Source: Lachnospiraceae bacterium (GTDB lineage: Bacteria > Bacillota_A > Clostridia > Lachnospirales > Lachnospiraceae). From it: a stretch of 64,000 bases of DNA. The position numbers and the translations under genes are program-made. The notes beneath the pieces are model-generated. The model had not been told where the DNA came from. It saw only the letters and a list, made by a program, of their open reading frames with translations, and searched no databases. The stretch is from assembly GCA_009911175.1 (NCBI GenBank), contig QXWX01000004.1, positions 1 to 64,000 of the forward strand, read 5' to 3'. Of this stretch, positions 20,998 through 30,750 are shown in pieces; within the stretch, counting starts at the first letter, position 1; every line of letters starts with the position of its first letter.

Positions 20998-23109
20998 TCA
21001 CTGCAGCCCTTGCTGATTGTTTTTCACGATCAGGCTGTCGCAGGTCATCGTACCTTTGGAAATCAAAAAACCTCCCCCGCCGCATCTAAAGGTCGCATCC
21101 TCTGCTTCCAGCACCCGCTTTCCATTGATATCCAGATACAGCCTGCTGCCCTTTACGGTCAGTTTCATGCAATGTCCGGTTTCTTCCTCATATGGATACT
21201 CTGTTTCTCCAAGGACCGTTCTTTTCCCATCCTGTTCCAAAATGATCTGCGCCTTGCTGAAACCGTTCAGTACGGCAGCGTAAAATCTCCTGTGTCCGGT
21301 ACTGCGCGCCACCAGCCCGCCTTCCTGATGCAGACTGTAATATATCGTAGATTCCACGCTGTAATCTTTCCACTCCCTGCTTCCGATGGTCACCACTCCG
21401 TTTGCTTCTGCGTGGGATACACAGTAGGTCCGCTTAAAGTCCGCCGCAAACTGCGCAGCAGAACTTGCAAAGCCTGCCAGCCACAAAGGATTGGTATTCC
21501 AGATGGAATTCATCAGCATTCCTCTCTGTGAAAAATCCGCCGGCGCGCCGTTCCAGTCTATTTCCTTCAATACGATCCTGCCGTCAAAACGCTTCCTGCT
21601 TTCCATCTGATATCCCAGCTTGCATATGGACATTCCTTTTGTGTCCGGTACTGTCCAGAAATAGGTTTCTGCATCTTCGGAAAGCTCCCATCCATCTCCA
21701 TAGATCACTTGAATCTGATCGTCTATATCATAGTACAGAATATACGGCCTTAAATATACCTGGCCGCCTGATTCTCTGTATGCGGTCGTAGAGACCACCT
21801 GAGAGGAATAGAGTGTTGGTGAGGCAACCGTCGAAAAATTGACCGCCAGTTTCGAAAAATCAATAAATGTCTGGGTGGAAACATTGGCTGTCACACCGTC
21901 CGCCACATGGCTGCACTCGATACAGAGTCCGTTTTCCCCGGAAATCTCATTCCGGTTAAAGATCCGGACGTCCGCCGCTGCCCCATGGTCAAACTCACAT
22001 TTCAAGAATCCCTGCACAGCCCCCGGGTATTCAAAGGTATATCTGGATTCCGATACAGAGAGGCTTTCCCCGCGCATTTTCGCGGCAGCCTCCACGATCT
22101 TCTTTGTCTCCAGAACCGCATCCGTCACTACCGAACCGCCGTCGGATGTCACCACATACATCAGATCCGCCACCGGCCCCCGGAAATCCGCACCCCCATT
22201 GATTCCTTCTATCCCAAGACGGATACCGTTCAGCGCCCCTACATTTCCTGCGTTGCAGTCCGTATCCCATGCCGCCGAAGCCGCAATGCTGATGGACTTC
22301 TGAAAATCGTCGCCGCCCAGGATGAATGCCGCAATGACCATGGCATGATTAGGAACCATATGGCAGCACCCCGGATAAACGTCATAACCGTATTTCGGGT
22401 CCAGATATGCCCGGACCTTCCGCCAGTCTCTCTCTTTGCCGCAGATATCCCGGACGTCCCCTATGATATCCAACAATTCCTGACTCTTCACATATCCGGC
22501 CGCCCGGTCCAGAAGCACGTCAATCCGTTTTTCCTCAAAAGCCATCGCTTCCAGAGCCGCCAGATGGCACGCAGCCTCCACCGCAATCCCGTCGTGGCTG
22601 ACGCCGGCCGCATTCCGGACCAGCTCCACCGCCGTCTCCGGATCTCCCGGACATGCCATGGCGATCGCGTCAATAAAAATCTGTGCGCCGATCTGCTCTG
22701 CCAGAATCTTTCCATTGACCTCAATGGAGCCACTTTTGGGCGCTTCTATCCCGTTTTTCAGATTCAGATACGCGGTATGTTCCGTAGATCGTCCCAATCC
22801 GCCCCACCACAGGATCGTTTTATTTTCTATAATGTAATTGAGCCATGTATCTCCGAATGCCTTCGCAGGCGTGTTTTTTTCAAATCCATGATCCTCAATG
22901 GCCCGGAAAAAAGCAAATGTACCAGAAATGTCATCATCCGCCACGATCAGGGGCACCCCTGCTTTTTCATGGACGTAATACCGGATTTCTCCAAAGGTAT
23001 CCTGGATTTTCTCATAACTCCACCCTTCCACAGGCCTTCCCAGATATACGCCGAGTATCTTTCCAAGCACCCCGGCATAAATATCGTTTTCATATTTCTG
23101 TATACTCAT
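20998..23109 (-). CDS. ADP-ribosylglycohydrolase-family protein, paralog 2
   Basis: 703 aa. N-terminal ~360 residues are the ARH fold with metal ligands in VADDDISGTFAFFR and AWDTDCNAGNVGALNGIRLG. The C-terminal ~340 residues form a beta-rich extension ending in a laminin-G/concanavalin-like stretch (GGLVARSTGHRRFYAAVLNG, LYLDINGKRVLEAED). It has no signal peptide. It is a close paralog of the gene directly upstream, same domain order. Likely cleaves a ribosyl-type N- or O-glycoside taken up by the adjacent transporter. Confidence 0.85.
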   Translation of the reverse strand: MSIQKYENDIYAGVLGKILGVYLGRPVEGWSYEKIQDTFGEIRYYVHEKAGVPLIVADDDISGTFAFFRAIEDHGFEKNTPAKAFGDTWLNYIIENKTILWWGGLGRSTEHTAYLNLKNGIEAPKSGSIEVNGKILAEQIGAQIFIDAIAMACPGDPETAVELVRNAAGVSHDGIAVEAACHLAALEAMAFEEKRIDVLLDRAAGYVKSQELLDIIGDVRDICGKERDWRKVRAYLDPKYGYDVYPGCCHMVPNHAMVIAAFILGGDDFQKSISIAASAAWDTDCNAGNVGALNGIRLGIEGINGGADFRGPVADLMYVVTSDGGSVVTDAVLETKKIVEAAAKMRGESLSVSESRYTFEYPGAVQGFLKCEFDHGAAADVRIFNRNEISGENGLCIECSHVADGVTANVSTQTFIDFSKLAVNFSTVASPTLYSSQVVSTTAYRESGGQVYLRPYILYYDIDDQIQVIYGDGWELSEDAETYFWTVPDTKGMSICKLGYQMESRKRFDGRIVLKEIDWNGAPADFSQRGMLMNSIWNTNPLWLAGFASSAAQFAADFKRTYCVSHAEANGVVTIGSREWKDYSVESTIYYSLHQEGGLVARSTGHRRFYAAVLNGFSKAQIILEQDGKRTVLGETEYPYEEETGHCMKLTVKGSRLYLDINGKRVLEAEDATFRCGGGGFLISKGTMTCDSLIVKNNQQGLQ

Positions 23110-23135
23110 CGTTCAACTTCAACCGCCTTTACTTT

Positions 23136-25253
23136 TTATACTCTTTCCACTACAAACCCGTCCCCCAGTATCGCGCCGGAATCCACTACAAATCCAGCCT
23201 GCCCGCAAGAGTATTCCGAGTCCTCTGCACAGAGTACGTTCTCTCCGTCTATATATAGCTTCAGTGTTTCCCCTTTGACTGTAAATGCCAGTCGATGCGT
23301 CTCATCAATCCGATAACCGAAGGGTTCCTTTGCTAAAATGGTCCTCTGTTCGTTTTTCTGTTTATAGATCTCTGCGCATCCCCCGGTCAGTACCGCGCCG
23401 TAATACTGCCTGTGCCCTTTCGCCCGGGCAGCCAGTCCGGCCAGATCCTGCTGGGAAAATGTGATCACCGAGGATACGGTATAATCATCCCAGTCACTGC
23501 TTCCCGTTGTCACCACGCCGTTCTCCCGTTCATGGCAGATGGAAAATGTAACCGTATAATCCGGGTTAAAATGGTCTGCCGAAGATACAAAGGTTTTCAG
23601 CCAGGAGGTCGTCGTGGTCCACGGTGTCAGGGAGGGAGTCATTTCCATGGAACGCCCCATCTCATACCGCACCGGTGTATTGGACCAGTCCAGCGTATTC
23701 AGGATGATACTGCCGTCCACCCGAAACTGGCTCAGCAGGGTGATCCCCAGCCGGTACACCGCATGGCCCCTGGTATCCGGCACCGTCCATTGGATCACAT
23801 TGCGTCCCTTTTTTAGCTTCACGGAATCCCCGTACCGGATCGCCAGCTCGTCATTTTCATCGAAATACTGAATGAAAAACCGGAAATCCGGATTCACATC
23901 CTCGACTGCCGTCACACAGGCCGTAATCTCCTGTCCGCTGTACAGGGTGGGGGAACAGAGCACGTCAAAATAGCTTGTCCCTTCCTTGCCCTTTGGTTTT
24001 AAGTCGATAAAGGTATCCACACAGCAGCTTGCATGGACCCCTGCGCCCAGGCCTTCATAAGAGATCCTGCAGCCAGGTTCCCCTGTGGAATCGTAAGCAT
24101 TCTCGATCCGGGTCAGCACCTGCTCTTCCTGGTTTTCGTCGAACGGGATCACGCCCTGTACGCTTCCCGGATATTCAAAGGCATACCGTTCTTTCGGAAT
24201 CTCCACTTCTTCTCCGTTCAGCATGGTGGCTGCTCTTACAATCTTCCTCGTCTCAATGACCGCATCGGAAACCGTCTCGCCGCCATCGCTGGTGACTACA
24301 TACAGACGGTCTGCAACCGGCTTTCTCAGGTCTGTCCCTGTTGAAAATCCTTCCAGACCCAGGCGGATTCCGTTTAAGCATCCCACATTTCCTGAATTAC
24401 AGTCCGTATCCCAACCTGCGGAGCATGCGATCATGCATGCCTTGTTGAAATCATCGCCTCCCATGATCAGCGCCATCAACAGAGTCAGGTGATTCGTGAC
24501 CATCGGACAGTTTCCAGGATATTTTTCATACCCGTGCTCACTGGCTATCCAGTCCCGTACCTCATGCCAGTCCTCTGCCGCCCGGCAGCGCCTCCTCAGC
24601 TCGCCGACCAGTTCTTTGAAAAACGGGTTGTCTATATACTCCAAACCTTTGTCCAGAAGGGTGTCAATCTCTTTTTCTTCAAACGCCATGGCTTCCATCA
24701 CGGCCAGATACACCGCCGCATCGATGGCCAGCCCGTCATGGCTGACACTGGCCGCTTTCCTGGCCATGTCCGCCGCCCGATCCGGATTGGCCGGATTGAC
24801 CAATGCCCAGGTATCGATAAAGATCTCCGCTCCGATCTGTTCCGACATGCTCTTTCCATTCAGCTTTTCGCTTCCGCTTTCCGGTGCCTTAATCCCGTTT
24901 TTCAGACGGAGATACGCGGTATGCTCCGTACTCCTGCACAGTCCGCCCCACCAGAGGATCGTCTCATTTTCCACGATATAATTCAGCCAGGCATTTCCGA
25001 TATCCTCCGCCGTCAGTCTGGCGCTGCAGCCATTGTCTTCCAGAGCCCGGAAAAAAGCGAAGGTTCCCGAGATGTCGTCATCCGGCACGATCAGCGGCGC
25101 TCCGGTAATATGTCCCTTATAATAGTACACTTCCCCGAAATGCTCCCGGATTTTTTCAAAACTCCAGCCTTCAACAGGCCTGCCCAGGTATACCCCGATA
25201 ATTTTTCCAAGCACGCCGGAATAAATTTGATTTTGATAATCCTTTATCTGCAT
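23136..25253 (-). CDS. ADP-ribosylglycohydrolase-family protein, paralog 1
   Basis: 705 aa, AAGGAGGATAAT upstream. ARH motifs VPDDDISGTFAFFR and GWDTDCNSGNVGCLNGIRLG; C-terminal beta domain with YYGAVLTGGCAEIYK and LKLYIDGENVLCAEDS. It shares the whole domain order with the next gene (26 bp downstream), indicating tandem duplication and divergence. It directly follows the ABC transporter genes, supporting a role on the imported substrate. Confidence 0.85.
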   Translation of the reverse strand: MQIKDYQNQIYSGVLGKIIGVYLGRPVEGWSFEKIREHFGEVYYYKGHITGAPLIVPDDDISGTFAFFRALEDNGCSARLTAEDIGNAWLNYIVENETILWWGGLCRSTEHTAYLRLKNGIKAPESGSEKLNGKSMSEQIGAEIFIDTWALVNPANPDRAADMARKAASVSHDGLAIDAAVYLAVMEAMAFEEKEIDTLLDKGLEYIDNPFFKELVGELRRRCRAAEDWHEVRDWIASEHGYEKYPGNCPMVTNHLTLLMALIMGGDDFNKACMIACSAGWDTDCNSGNVGCLNGIRLGLEGFSTGTDLRKPVADRLYVVTSDGGETVSDAVIETRKIVRAATMLNGEEVEIPKERYAFEYPGSVQGVIPFDENQEEQVLTRIENAYDSTGEPGCRISYEGLGAGVHASCCVDTFIDLKPKGKEGTSYFDVLCSPTLYSGQEITACVTAVEDVNPDFRFFIQYFDENDELAIRYGDSVKLKKGRNVIQWTVPDTRGHAVYRLGITLLSQFRVDGSIILNTLDWSNTPVRYEMGRSMEMTPSLTPWTTTTSWLKTFVSSADHFNPDYTVTFSICHERENGVVTTGSSDWDDYTVSSVITFSQQDLAGLAARAKGHRQYYGAVLTGGCAEIYKQKNEQRTILAKEPFGYRIDETHRLAFTVKGETLKLYIDGENVLCAEDSEYSCGQAGFVVDSGAILGDGFVVERV

Positions 25254-25302
25254 ATTATCCTCCTTATTTCATGTTGATCCAGCCGCAGAATCCGGCCCCA
25301 TA

Positions 25303-26145
25303 TCATCCTTTCACCGCTCCGCTGACCATACCGTCCACAAAGTACCTCTGGGTACACAGGAAGAATACGATGATCGGCCCGATCAGTGTCGACGCAGCCG
25401 CCATCATAACGCCCATATCGGAACCATAGGATCCGTTCATTGCCAGGAATCCCAGTGTTGCCGTGAAGTTCTTTGCCCCCTGCAGGAACGTAGATGAAAT
25501 CAGGTACTCATTCCAGGACTGCAGCCCAATCAGGATCGCCACCGTGATCAGCCCCGGGGAAACTACCGGACGCATGATATGCCAGATCACCTGCCAGGTG
25601 CCCGCTCCGTCGATCCGCGCGGATTCCTCCAGCTCTTTCGGTACATTCAGGAAAAAGGTCCGCATCAAAAATACGGAAAGAGGCATATACAGCGCAGCCA
25701 GGATAAAGCTTGTAGCCAGGATATTTCCGATCAGGTTTAATTTTGCATAGGCATAATACAGCGGGAACAAAAACAGCTGAATCGGCACGGTCATTGCCAT
25801 CATGAAATACATCAGGATCACGCCGCTTCCCTTGATCCGTTTGCCGGACAGCACATAACCTGCCAGGCTTGCTGTGATCAGTACGATCACTACCGTACAT
25901 CCGGTCAGCTTCACGCTGTTGATAAACCCTACCGAAAAGTTGCCGGTCTTCCATGCCTGGATATAGTTTTCCAGATGCAGGACAAATGGCCAGGAAAGAG
26001 GATTGCTGACAATCTCCGTATTGGTCTTAAAACTGTTGATCACCACCAGCGCGATGGGCGCCAGACAGATGATCACAAGAACGATCAGTACCAGATGGAT
26101 GATAAAATTAATACCAAATTGTTTTTTCTTTGATGTCACTCCCAT
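25303..26145 (-). CDS. Sugar ABC transporter permease (MalG/UgpE type)
   Basis: 280 aa with about six TM segments. The EAA loop is visible as PKELEESARIDGAGTWQVIW, the site that docks on the ATPase. Typical N-terminal INSFKTNTEIVSNPLSWP. It pairs with the preceding permease. No ATPase gene is in the cluster, so a shared MsmK-type ATPase is likely. Confidence 0.92.
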   Translation of the reverse strand: MGVTSKKKQFGINFIIHLVLIVLVIICLAPIALVVINSFKTNTEIVSNPLSWPFVLHLENYIQAWKTGNFSVGFINSVKLTGCTVVIVLITASLAGYVLSGKRIKGSGVILMYFMMAMTVPIQLFLFPLYYAYAKLNLIGNILATSFILAALYMPLSVFLMRTFFLNVPKELEESARIDGAGTWQVIWHIMRPVVSPGLITVAILIGLQSWNEYLISSTFLQGAKNFTATLGFLAMNGSYGSDMGVMMAAASTLIGPIIVFFLCTQRYFVDGMVSGAVKG

Positions 26146-26160
26146 TTGTTTCCCCTCCTT

Positions 26161-27030
26161 CTACTGCATCTCTTCGTTCTTGCTCAGTCTCGTGTAAATG
26201 GTGGACGCGATCAGCCCAAAGAAGCTGATAAATAAGCCCACTGCCGCCGCTTTTCCGACCTTCATGGAATCAAAGGCGAAGGAATACGCATAGGTTCCGA
26301 GCACCTCCGTCGCATGAGCCGGTCCGCCTCCTGTCATCAGCTTGATATAATCGAAGGCCAGGAAGGAGCCGATGGTGATCATGACAAACATGAGGCTCAC
26401 CGTGGACATGATATTCGGCAGATAAATGTAACGGAACAGCTGCCATCCGTTGCATCCGTCCAGCCGGGCCGCTTCTACCTGATCAGTTGGCACCTGACGC
26501 AGCGCCGCCAGATAAATAACGGTCAGGTAGCTCCAGTAATGCCAGATATCCACTGCCGCGCATCCGTAGATCGCTGTTTTCATATCCGCCAGCGGAGAAC
26601 TGATGTCAATTCCCATATTCCGGAATACGGAGATCACGCCGGATACCGGGCTGAACACCACGTTCAGCCAGAGCATGGCATTGACAGAGGGCGCAAGCAC
26701 ATAGGGAATCAAAAACGCGACCTGGTAGATGCTCCTGGTCTTTTTTCTGGAAAGCAGCAGCATAGCCGCCAGCATTCCGATGCAGACCGGGATCGTCAAA
26801 AACAGCAGGGTCCAGATAATGTTGTTCTGGATCGCTTTGAAAAAGATCTTATCCTGGAAAAGCTCGATAAAGTTTTTCAGTCCGATAAAATTGATGTTTG
26901 GGGATAATCCATTCCAATCCGTAAAGGAATACGCGAATGTCATAACCCCGGGAAGCAATATAATACTTACGCTGATCAGCAGCGCAGGAGCGATCAGAAA
27001 ATAATTCCAATTGATTTTTCTTTTTTTCAT
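26161..27030 (-). CDS. Sugar ABC transporter permease (MalF/UgpA type)
   Basis: 289 aa, six TM segments, EAA-type loop RQVPTDQVEAARLDGCNGWQ. GGAG ribosome binding site. It is separated from the solute-binding gene by a strong terminator-like hairpin that should lower its expression relative to the binding protein. Confidence 0.92.
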   Translation of the reverse strand: MKKRKINWNYFLIAPALLISVSIILLPGVMTFAYSFTDWNGLSPNINFIGLKNFIELFQDKIFFKAIQNNIIWTLLFLTIPVCIGMLAAMLLLSRKKTRSIYQVAFLIPYVLAPSVNAMLWLNVVFSPVSGVISVFRNMGIDISSPLADMKTAIYGCAAVDIWHYWSYLTVIYLAALRQVPTDQVEAARLDGCNGWQLFRYIYLPNIMSTVSLMFVMITIGSFLAFDYIKLMTGGGPAHATEVLGTYAYSFAFDSMKVGKAAAVGLFISFFGLIASTIYTRLSKNEEMQ

Positions 27031-27100
27031 CTTTTTCTCCTAATAAATGTAAGCAATTTGCGCAGCAAAGTGCCTGCCTGCTTGTACAAAGGAAGCTTTA

Positions 27101-27148
27101 GTGAAAAAGCGGACCGGAATCTGCTATTTGATCCATTCCGGCCCGCTT
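27101..27148 (-). terminator. Intra-operon attenuator between binding protein and permeases
   Basis: Read leftward, a 14-bp GC-rich stem (27107-27120 with 27135-27148, one G-T pair) is followed by T5. It lies between the solute-binding gene and the permeases. Confidence 0.8.
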
Positions 27149-27183
27149 GATCACTTATTCATGGTTCTTCAGCACACAACTCC

Positions 27184-28647
27184 TTAATCCATATTGGGCT
27201 TCGGAGTCGGCGGCACCATACCGTTCTCGAACTCTGTTTTAAATTCATCCTCCAGGGACTGTACATACTCATCTACCGTTGATGTCTCATACCAGACTTC
27301 ATCGATATTGACGATTCTTGTCTGCGTTGCGGACGGGAAGAAGGTGTTGTCATAATATCCGAAATTTCCCTGGTTAACAGCATCTGAAATATCGCTGACT
27401 ACCTTTACAAATTCTGCGGACAGATAATTCATATTACCTGCGTCAACACCGGAGAGGTCCTTCAGAGGAGTTCCCCAGTATCCGGGCCAGGCTGCTGTCA
27501 TTTCCTGCATAAATTCTGCATTCATCATCATATCAATGATTTTTGCAGCTTCATCCTTATGGGAATCCTCCGCGTTTGCATTGATGGACAATGTGCAGGC
27601 CCCGCCTAATGTATAAGTCTCATCCGGAACCTGTTCCGTTGCCGGGAACGGGATAAACGCGATGTTTTCTTCCTTATCGCCTGTAAAGAAGGAAGCTGCC
27701 CACTGGAATGCAATAGACGGTCCCACAAAGAAAGGTGATTTTTCGTCGGATAAGAGCTGCAGTGATTCACTGAAGTTCAGGTTTACATAATCTTCACCTG
27801 CAAGATATCCTTTATCCCACCATTCTTTTGATTTTTCAATGGCTGCTTTCACGTCGTCATTTACCCAGCTTTCTTCGCCCGTCAGAACCTTGTACATGGT
27901 CTGAGGCGTCGCGATATGGGTCAGAAACAGAGACGCGTAATTTTCATTTACCGGCTGCCAGCCTTTATTACCTGTGACAGAAGCATACATTCCCTTTTCG
28001 ATCGCTTCGTCCATGATTGCTTCCATTTCTTCGATGGTCGTGGGAACTTCCCATCCATTATCCTGCAGCACTTTTTTATTGTAGAATACGCCCATTGTGC
28101 TGACGCCGTTTACCAGGCTGTAAAGGCTTCCATGTACTGTACCTGACTCATAATATGGTTCCAGGATCTTGTCCTTCCATCCATACTCTTCTGAATATGC
28201 ATCCATGTTTTCCAGCTTTTCTGCTTCTACCAGCGGCATTACAAAGGATGGGCCGGAACCGTAAATAATGTCTGGTCCCTGATTTGCTGCCAGGGCTGTT
28301 TTGATATCTGCATCTACAGACGGACGGAACTCTACTACAAGCTGATAATCATCCTGAGATGCATTATAGCTGTCTACAAGTATTTTTTTGAAAGCCTCCT
28401 GAGCATATGGCTCTGCACCCCAGAACCACAATGTAATCTCCTCTCTGCCTTCCAGATCTTCATCCTTCATGACAACAACATCGTCCCCTGCTTCTGCGTC
28501 AGAATCTGCATCATCTGAGCCTTCTGTTCCTTCCGTGCTCCCTGTGCCGCTGTCATCAGACTCTTTTGTGGTTGATATCGCGCATCCGGATAAAATAGAT
28601 GTGAACATTGCAGCACACAGTAACATGGATAACATTTTCTTTTTCAT
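27184..28647 (-). CDS. Sugar ABC transporter substrate-binding lipoprotein
   Basis: 487 aa with a lipoprotein signal peptide (MLLCAAMFTSILSGCA, lipobox LSGC) and an Asp/Glu/Ser-rich linker, then a family-1 extracellular solute-binding fold (EEITLWFWGAEPYAQEAFKK, GPDIIYGSGPSF, GVFYNKKVLQDNGWEVPTT). It captures the operon substrate at the membrane. It is the first gene after the regulated promoter at 28723-28751. Confidence 0.93.
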   Translation of the reverse strand: MKKKMLSMLLCAAMFTSILSGCAISTTKESDDSGTGSTEGTEGSDDADSDAEAGDDVVVMKDEDLEGREEITLWFWGAEPYAQEAFKKILVDSYNASQDDYQLVVEFRPSVDADIKTALAANQGPDIIYGSGPSFVMPLVEAEKLENMDAYSEEYGWKDKILEPYYESGTVHGSLYSLVNGVSTMGVFYNKKVLQDNGWEVPTTIEEMEAIMDEAIEKGMYASVTGNKGWQPVNENYASLFLTHIATPQTMYKVLTGEESWVNDDVKAAIEKSKEWWDKGYLAGEDYVNLNFSESLQLLSDEKSPFFVGPSIAFQWAASFFTGDKEENIAFIPFPATEQVPDETYTLGGACTLSINANAEDSHKDEAAKIIDMMMNAEFMQEMTAAWPGYWGTPLKDLSGVDAGNMNYLSAEFVKVVSDISDAVNQGNFGYYDNTFFPSATQTRIVNIDEVWYETSTVDEYVQSLEDEFKTEFENGMVPPTPKPNMD

Positions 28648-28676
28648 GTACTTCCTCCTTTAATTTCATCACTTTT

Positions 28677-28751
28677 TGATAAACTTTTATCTTTTGTTTA
28701 TCATTTTTTATTTGTTAAGCATACTATATCTTAGTTTTTCTCATTTGTCAA
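28677..28751 (-). promoter_or_regulatory. Operon promoter and LacI-type operator
   Basis: Leftward promoter TTGACA (28746-28751), 17 bp, TATAGT (28723-28728). Downstream an inverted repeat TGATAAAC...GTTTATCA (28677-28703) overlaps the early transcript. Related GATAAAC half-sites lie upstream at 28869-28886. This is consistent with repression, and possibly looping, by the LacI-type protein encoded at 29032-30060. Confidence 0.75.
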
Positions 28752-28868
28752 TTACCATTTATGCACATTATTAATTTTACATATTATAATTTTCATTATT
28801 TTTTATACATTAAATTAAATAATCTGATTATAAGTATTTTATCAAACATATTTTTCCTTATTTACATA

Positions 28869-28890
28869 TGATAAACTTTGATAAACTTTA
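28869..28890. promoter_or_regulatory. Auxiliary operator half-sites
   Basis: Two direct TGATAAACTT units, the same half-site as the operon operator about 180 bp away. The rest of 28752-28868 is AT-rich with no gene. Confidence 0.5.
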
Positions 28891-28910
28891 TATTTTTGTA
28901 AGTTATGCAC

Positions 28911-28970
28911 AAAAAAAGCACATTCATTTCTATGATTCTTACAAAACATAAAATGAATGTGCTTTTTTAT
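28911..28970. terminator. Bidirectional terminator after lacI-type gene
   Basis: A perfect 13-bp stem (28917-28929 with 28951-28963) with A7 before and T6 after. It ends the regulator transcript. Confidence 0.88.
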
Positions 28971-29031
28971 TTTATAACTCATAAATGATACTCACGTCCG
29001 ATGAAATCTGGTGCTCAGTATATAGCCGGTA

Positions 29032-30060
29032 TCAATGCCCGATTCTTTTTACAGAGTCTCCCTGCCGCAGGGTGGGTGTAAAATAATTCGTATGGATCCC
29101 TCCGATCTCTTCATGCCGAATCCGGCTGATCAGCACTTCCACTGCCTTTCGCCCCATCTGCTCCCCCGGCTGAATGATACTGGTCAGCATGGGATTCACC
29201 CACCCGGCCTCCCTGAGATTTCCAAAACTCACGATCGAAATATCCTCTCCGATCACCTTGTTGTTATCTCTGGCATATTCATATACCCCCAGTGACATTT
29301 CTCCATTGCAGGATACCAGCCCTGTCACCCCCTTTGAAAGAAGATAACCGGTTCCCTCGTACCCTGACTGCCGGGAATATTCTCCATAGTAGACCAGTTC
29401 TTCGTCATACTCCAGGCCATGGAGCGCCAGGCTGTCTTTATAGCCTTCCACTCTTTTTCTGGTGTTATAGATTTCTTTTTTTCCGGCCAGAATCCCAATC
29501 CTTCGATGGCCGTAGCTGAGCAGATGGTCCATTGCCATGTCAGCGCCCAGTTTATTGTCCGTTGTGATAAAATCACAAAACACCTTATAGACCGCTTTAT
29601 CCAACAGAAGATACTGGATCCCGGAATGCTTCAGCGCTTCCCCCAGCAGGATATGGTTATCCCCTGTATTCATGTCATTCGGCGGAATCAGGATCAACCC
29701 GGCCGCCCCAATGAACACCGCTATTTCAATCTGCTCAATACACTTCTGCGTTGTCTCCGAACAGTATAGCTGAAATACATGGTAGTCATACAACGACGCA
29801 TACTCTTCAATCCCCTGCATGCATTCTTCGATCAGTTCATTCCGAAGGCGCGGATAGATCAGCGCGATCAGCCGGCCGCTGTACCTGCTTTTGCTTTTTA
29901 TTCTGTCTTTCTTTCTGACATAGCCGATTTCCCTGGCCGTATCAAATATTTTCTGTCTCGTTTCTTCTGAGATTCTGCAATCCCTGTGATTCAGCACCAA
30001 AGAAACACTTGCAGAAGAAACTCCGACCCGTTCTGCAATCTCCCTGATCGTTGCTTTCAA
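29032..30060 (-). CDS. LacI-family transcriptional regulator
   Basis: 342 aa from TTG 30060 (GAGGTGATTGA upstream). N-terminal HTH TIREIAERVGVSSASVSLVL with hinge, then a periplasmic-binding-like effector domain (GLILIPPNDMN, LLSYGHRRIGILAG, SIVSFGNLREAGWVNPMLTS). It lies just upstream of the catabolic operon, whose promoter carries palindromic GATAAAC sites, so it is its probable repressor, induced by the substrate or a product. Confidence 0.92.
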   Translation of the reverse strand: MKATIREIAERVGVSSASVSLVLNHRDCRISEETRQKIFDTAREIGYVRKKDRIKSKSRYSGRLIALIYPRLRNELIEECMQGIEEYASLYDYHVFQLYCSETTQKCIEQIEIAVFIGAAGLILIPPNDMNTGDNHILLGEALKHSGIQYLLLDKAVYKVFCDFITTDNKLGADMAMDHLLSYGHRRIGILAGKKEIYNTRKRVEGYKDSLALHGLEYDEELVYYGEYSRQSGYEGTGYLLSKGVTGLVSCNGEMSLGVYEYARDNNKVIGEDISIVSFGNLREAGWVNPMLTSIIQPGEQMGRKAVEVLISRIRHEEIGGIHTNYFTPTLRQGDSVKRIGH

Positions 30061-30158
30061 TCAATCACCTCACTCCTTTTGCGGGAGTTCAATTTGCCCT
30101 CTTCCTATTCTAGCCGTCAGACAAGCAGATTGCAAGTTTTTTGGTAAATATTTACTAT

Positions 30159-30746
30159 TTAATTTTCAGAAAAAAAGTTTAGCAGCATCAGCGCATTGTC
30201 CAGATTCGAAGCATTACCAGCCAGACCAGCCACCGGCTTTTCCATCGGGACCCCGGCAATCTCCCCGGCATATTTTCCAAAACAGCTTTCCGGTCCCGTA
30301 CCAGTCACATTGCCTTCCTTATCATACTCCGCCAGTCCGCACAGGAAAGCGTCCGGCTGCTCTGCTTCTGTGTCGCCCAGATCCTTCAGATACCCGGCCT
30401 GTGCGTATTCCGTCATCTGCTCTTCTTCCCCTATGACCACATCCACTACCTCCGCCCGAATCCAGGTCAGCGCAACCGCTTTATTCGTCCCGACTCCGGC
30501 AGAAATGGTCCGAATCTCTATTTCCTCATCCTCGGCCGCCCCAAGCACTTCCCGGACCTGCTGCTCCAGCACGGAGGTATCCTCCATAAATTCCAGGACC
30601 AGCACGGAAACAGCCGTCTTTTTGTTCTGCACAAACATGATATTGATAAAATATGCTGCAAGCAGAAGGACCGCACAGCCTGCCAGCAATACGGCGGCAT
30701 ATTTTCTTATGAAACTGATCAAGTGATTTTCTTTTTTCTCTGCCAT
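30159..30746 (-). CDS. Membrane-anchored hypothetical protein (195 aa)
   Basis: A short cytoplasmic start is followed by one TM helix (YAAVLLAGCAVLLLAAYFINIMF), then an extracytoplasmic domain with a solute-binding-like C-terminal end (GEIAGVPMEKPVAGLAGNAS). The gene lies 4 bp after the adenine deaminase stop, so probably cotranscribed. Function unknown; no lipobox. Confidence 0.7.
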   Translation of the reverse strand: MAEKKENHLISFIRKYAAVLLAGCAVLLLAAYFINIMFVQNKKTAVSVLVLEFMEDTSVLEQQVREVLGAAEDEEIEIRTISAGVGTNKAVALTWIRAEVVDVVIGEEEQMTEYAQAGYLKDLGDTEAEQPDAFLCGLAEYDKEGNVTGTGPESCFGKYAGEIAGVPMEKPVAGLAGNASNLDNALMLLNFFSEN

Positions 30747-30750
30747 CTCT

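Noticed and set aside
21907..23316. 469-codon plus-strand ORF opposite the ARH paralog
   Set aside because: Antisense shadow; the minus strand encodes the conserved ARH motifs.
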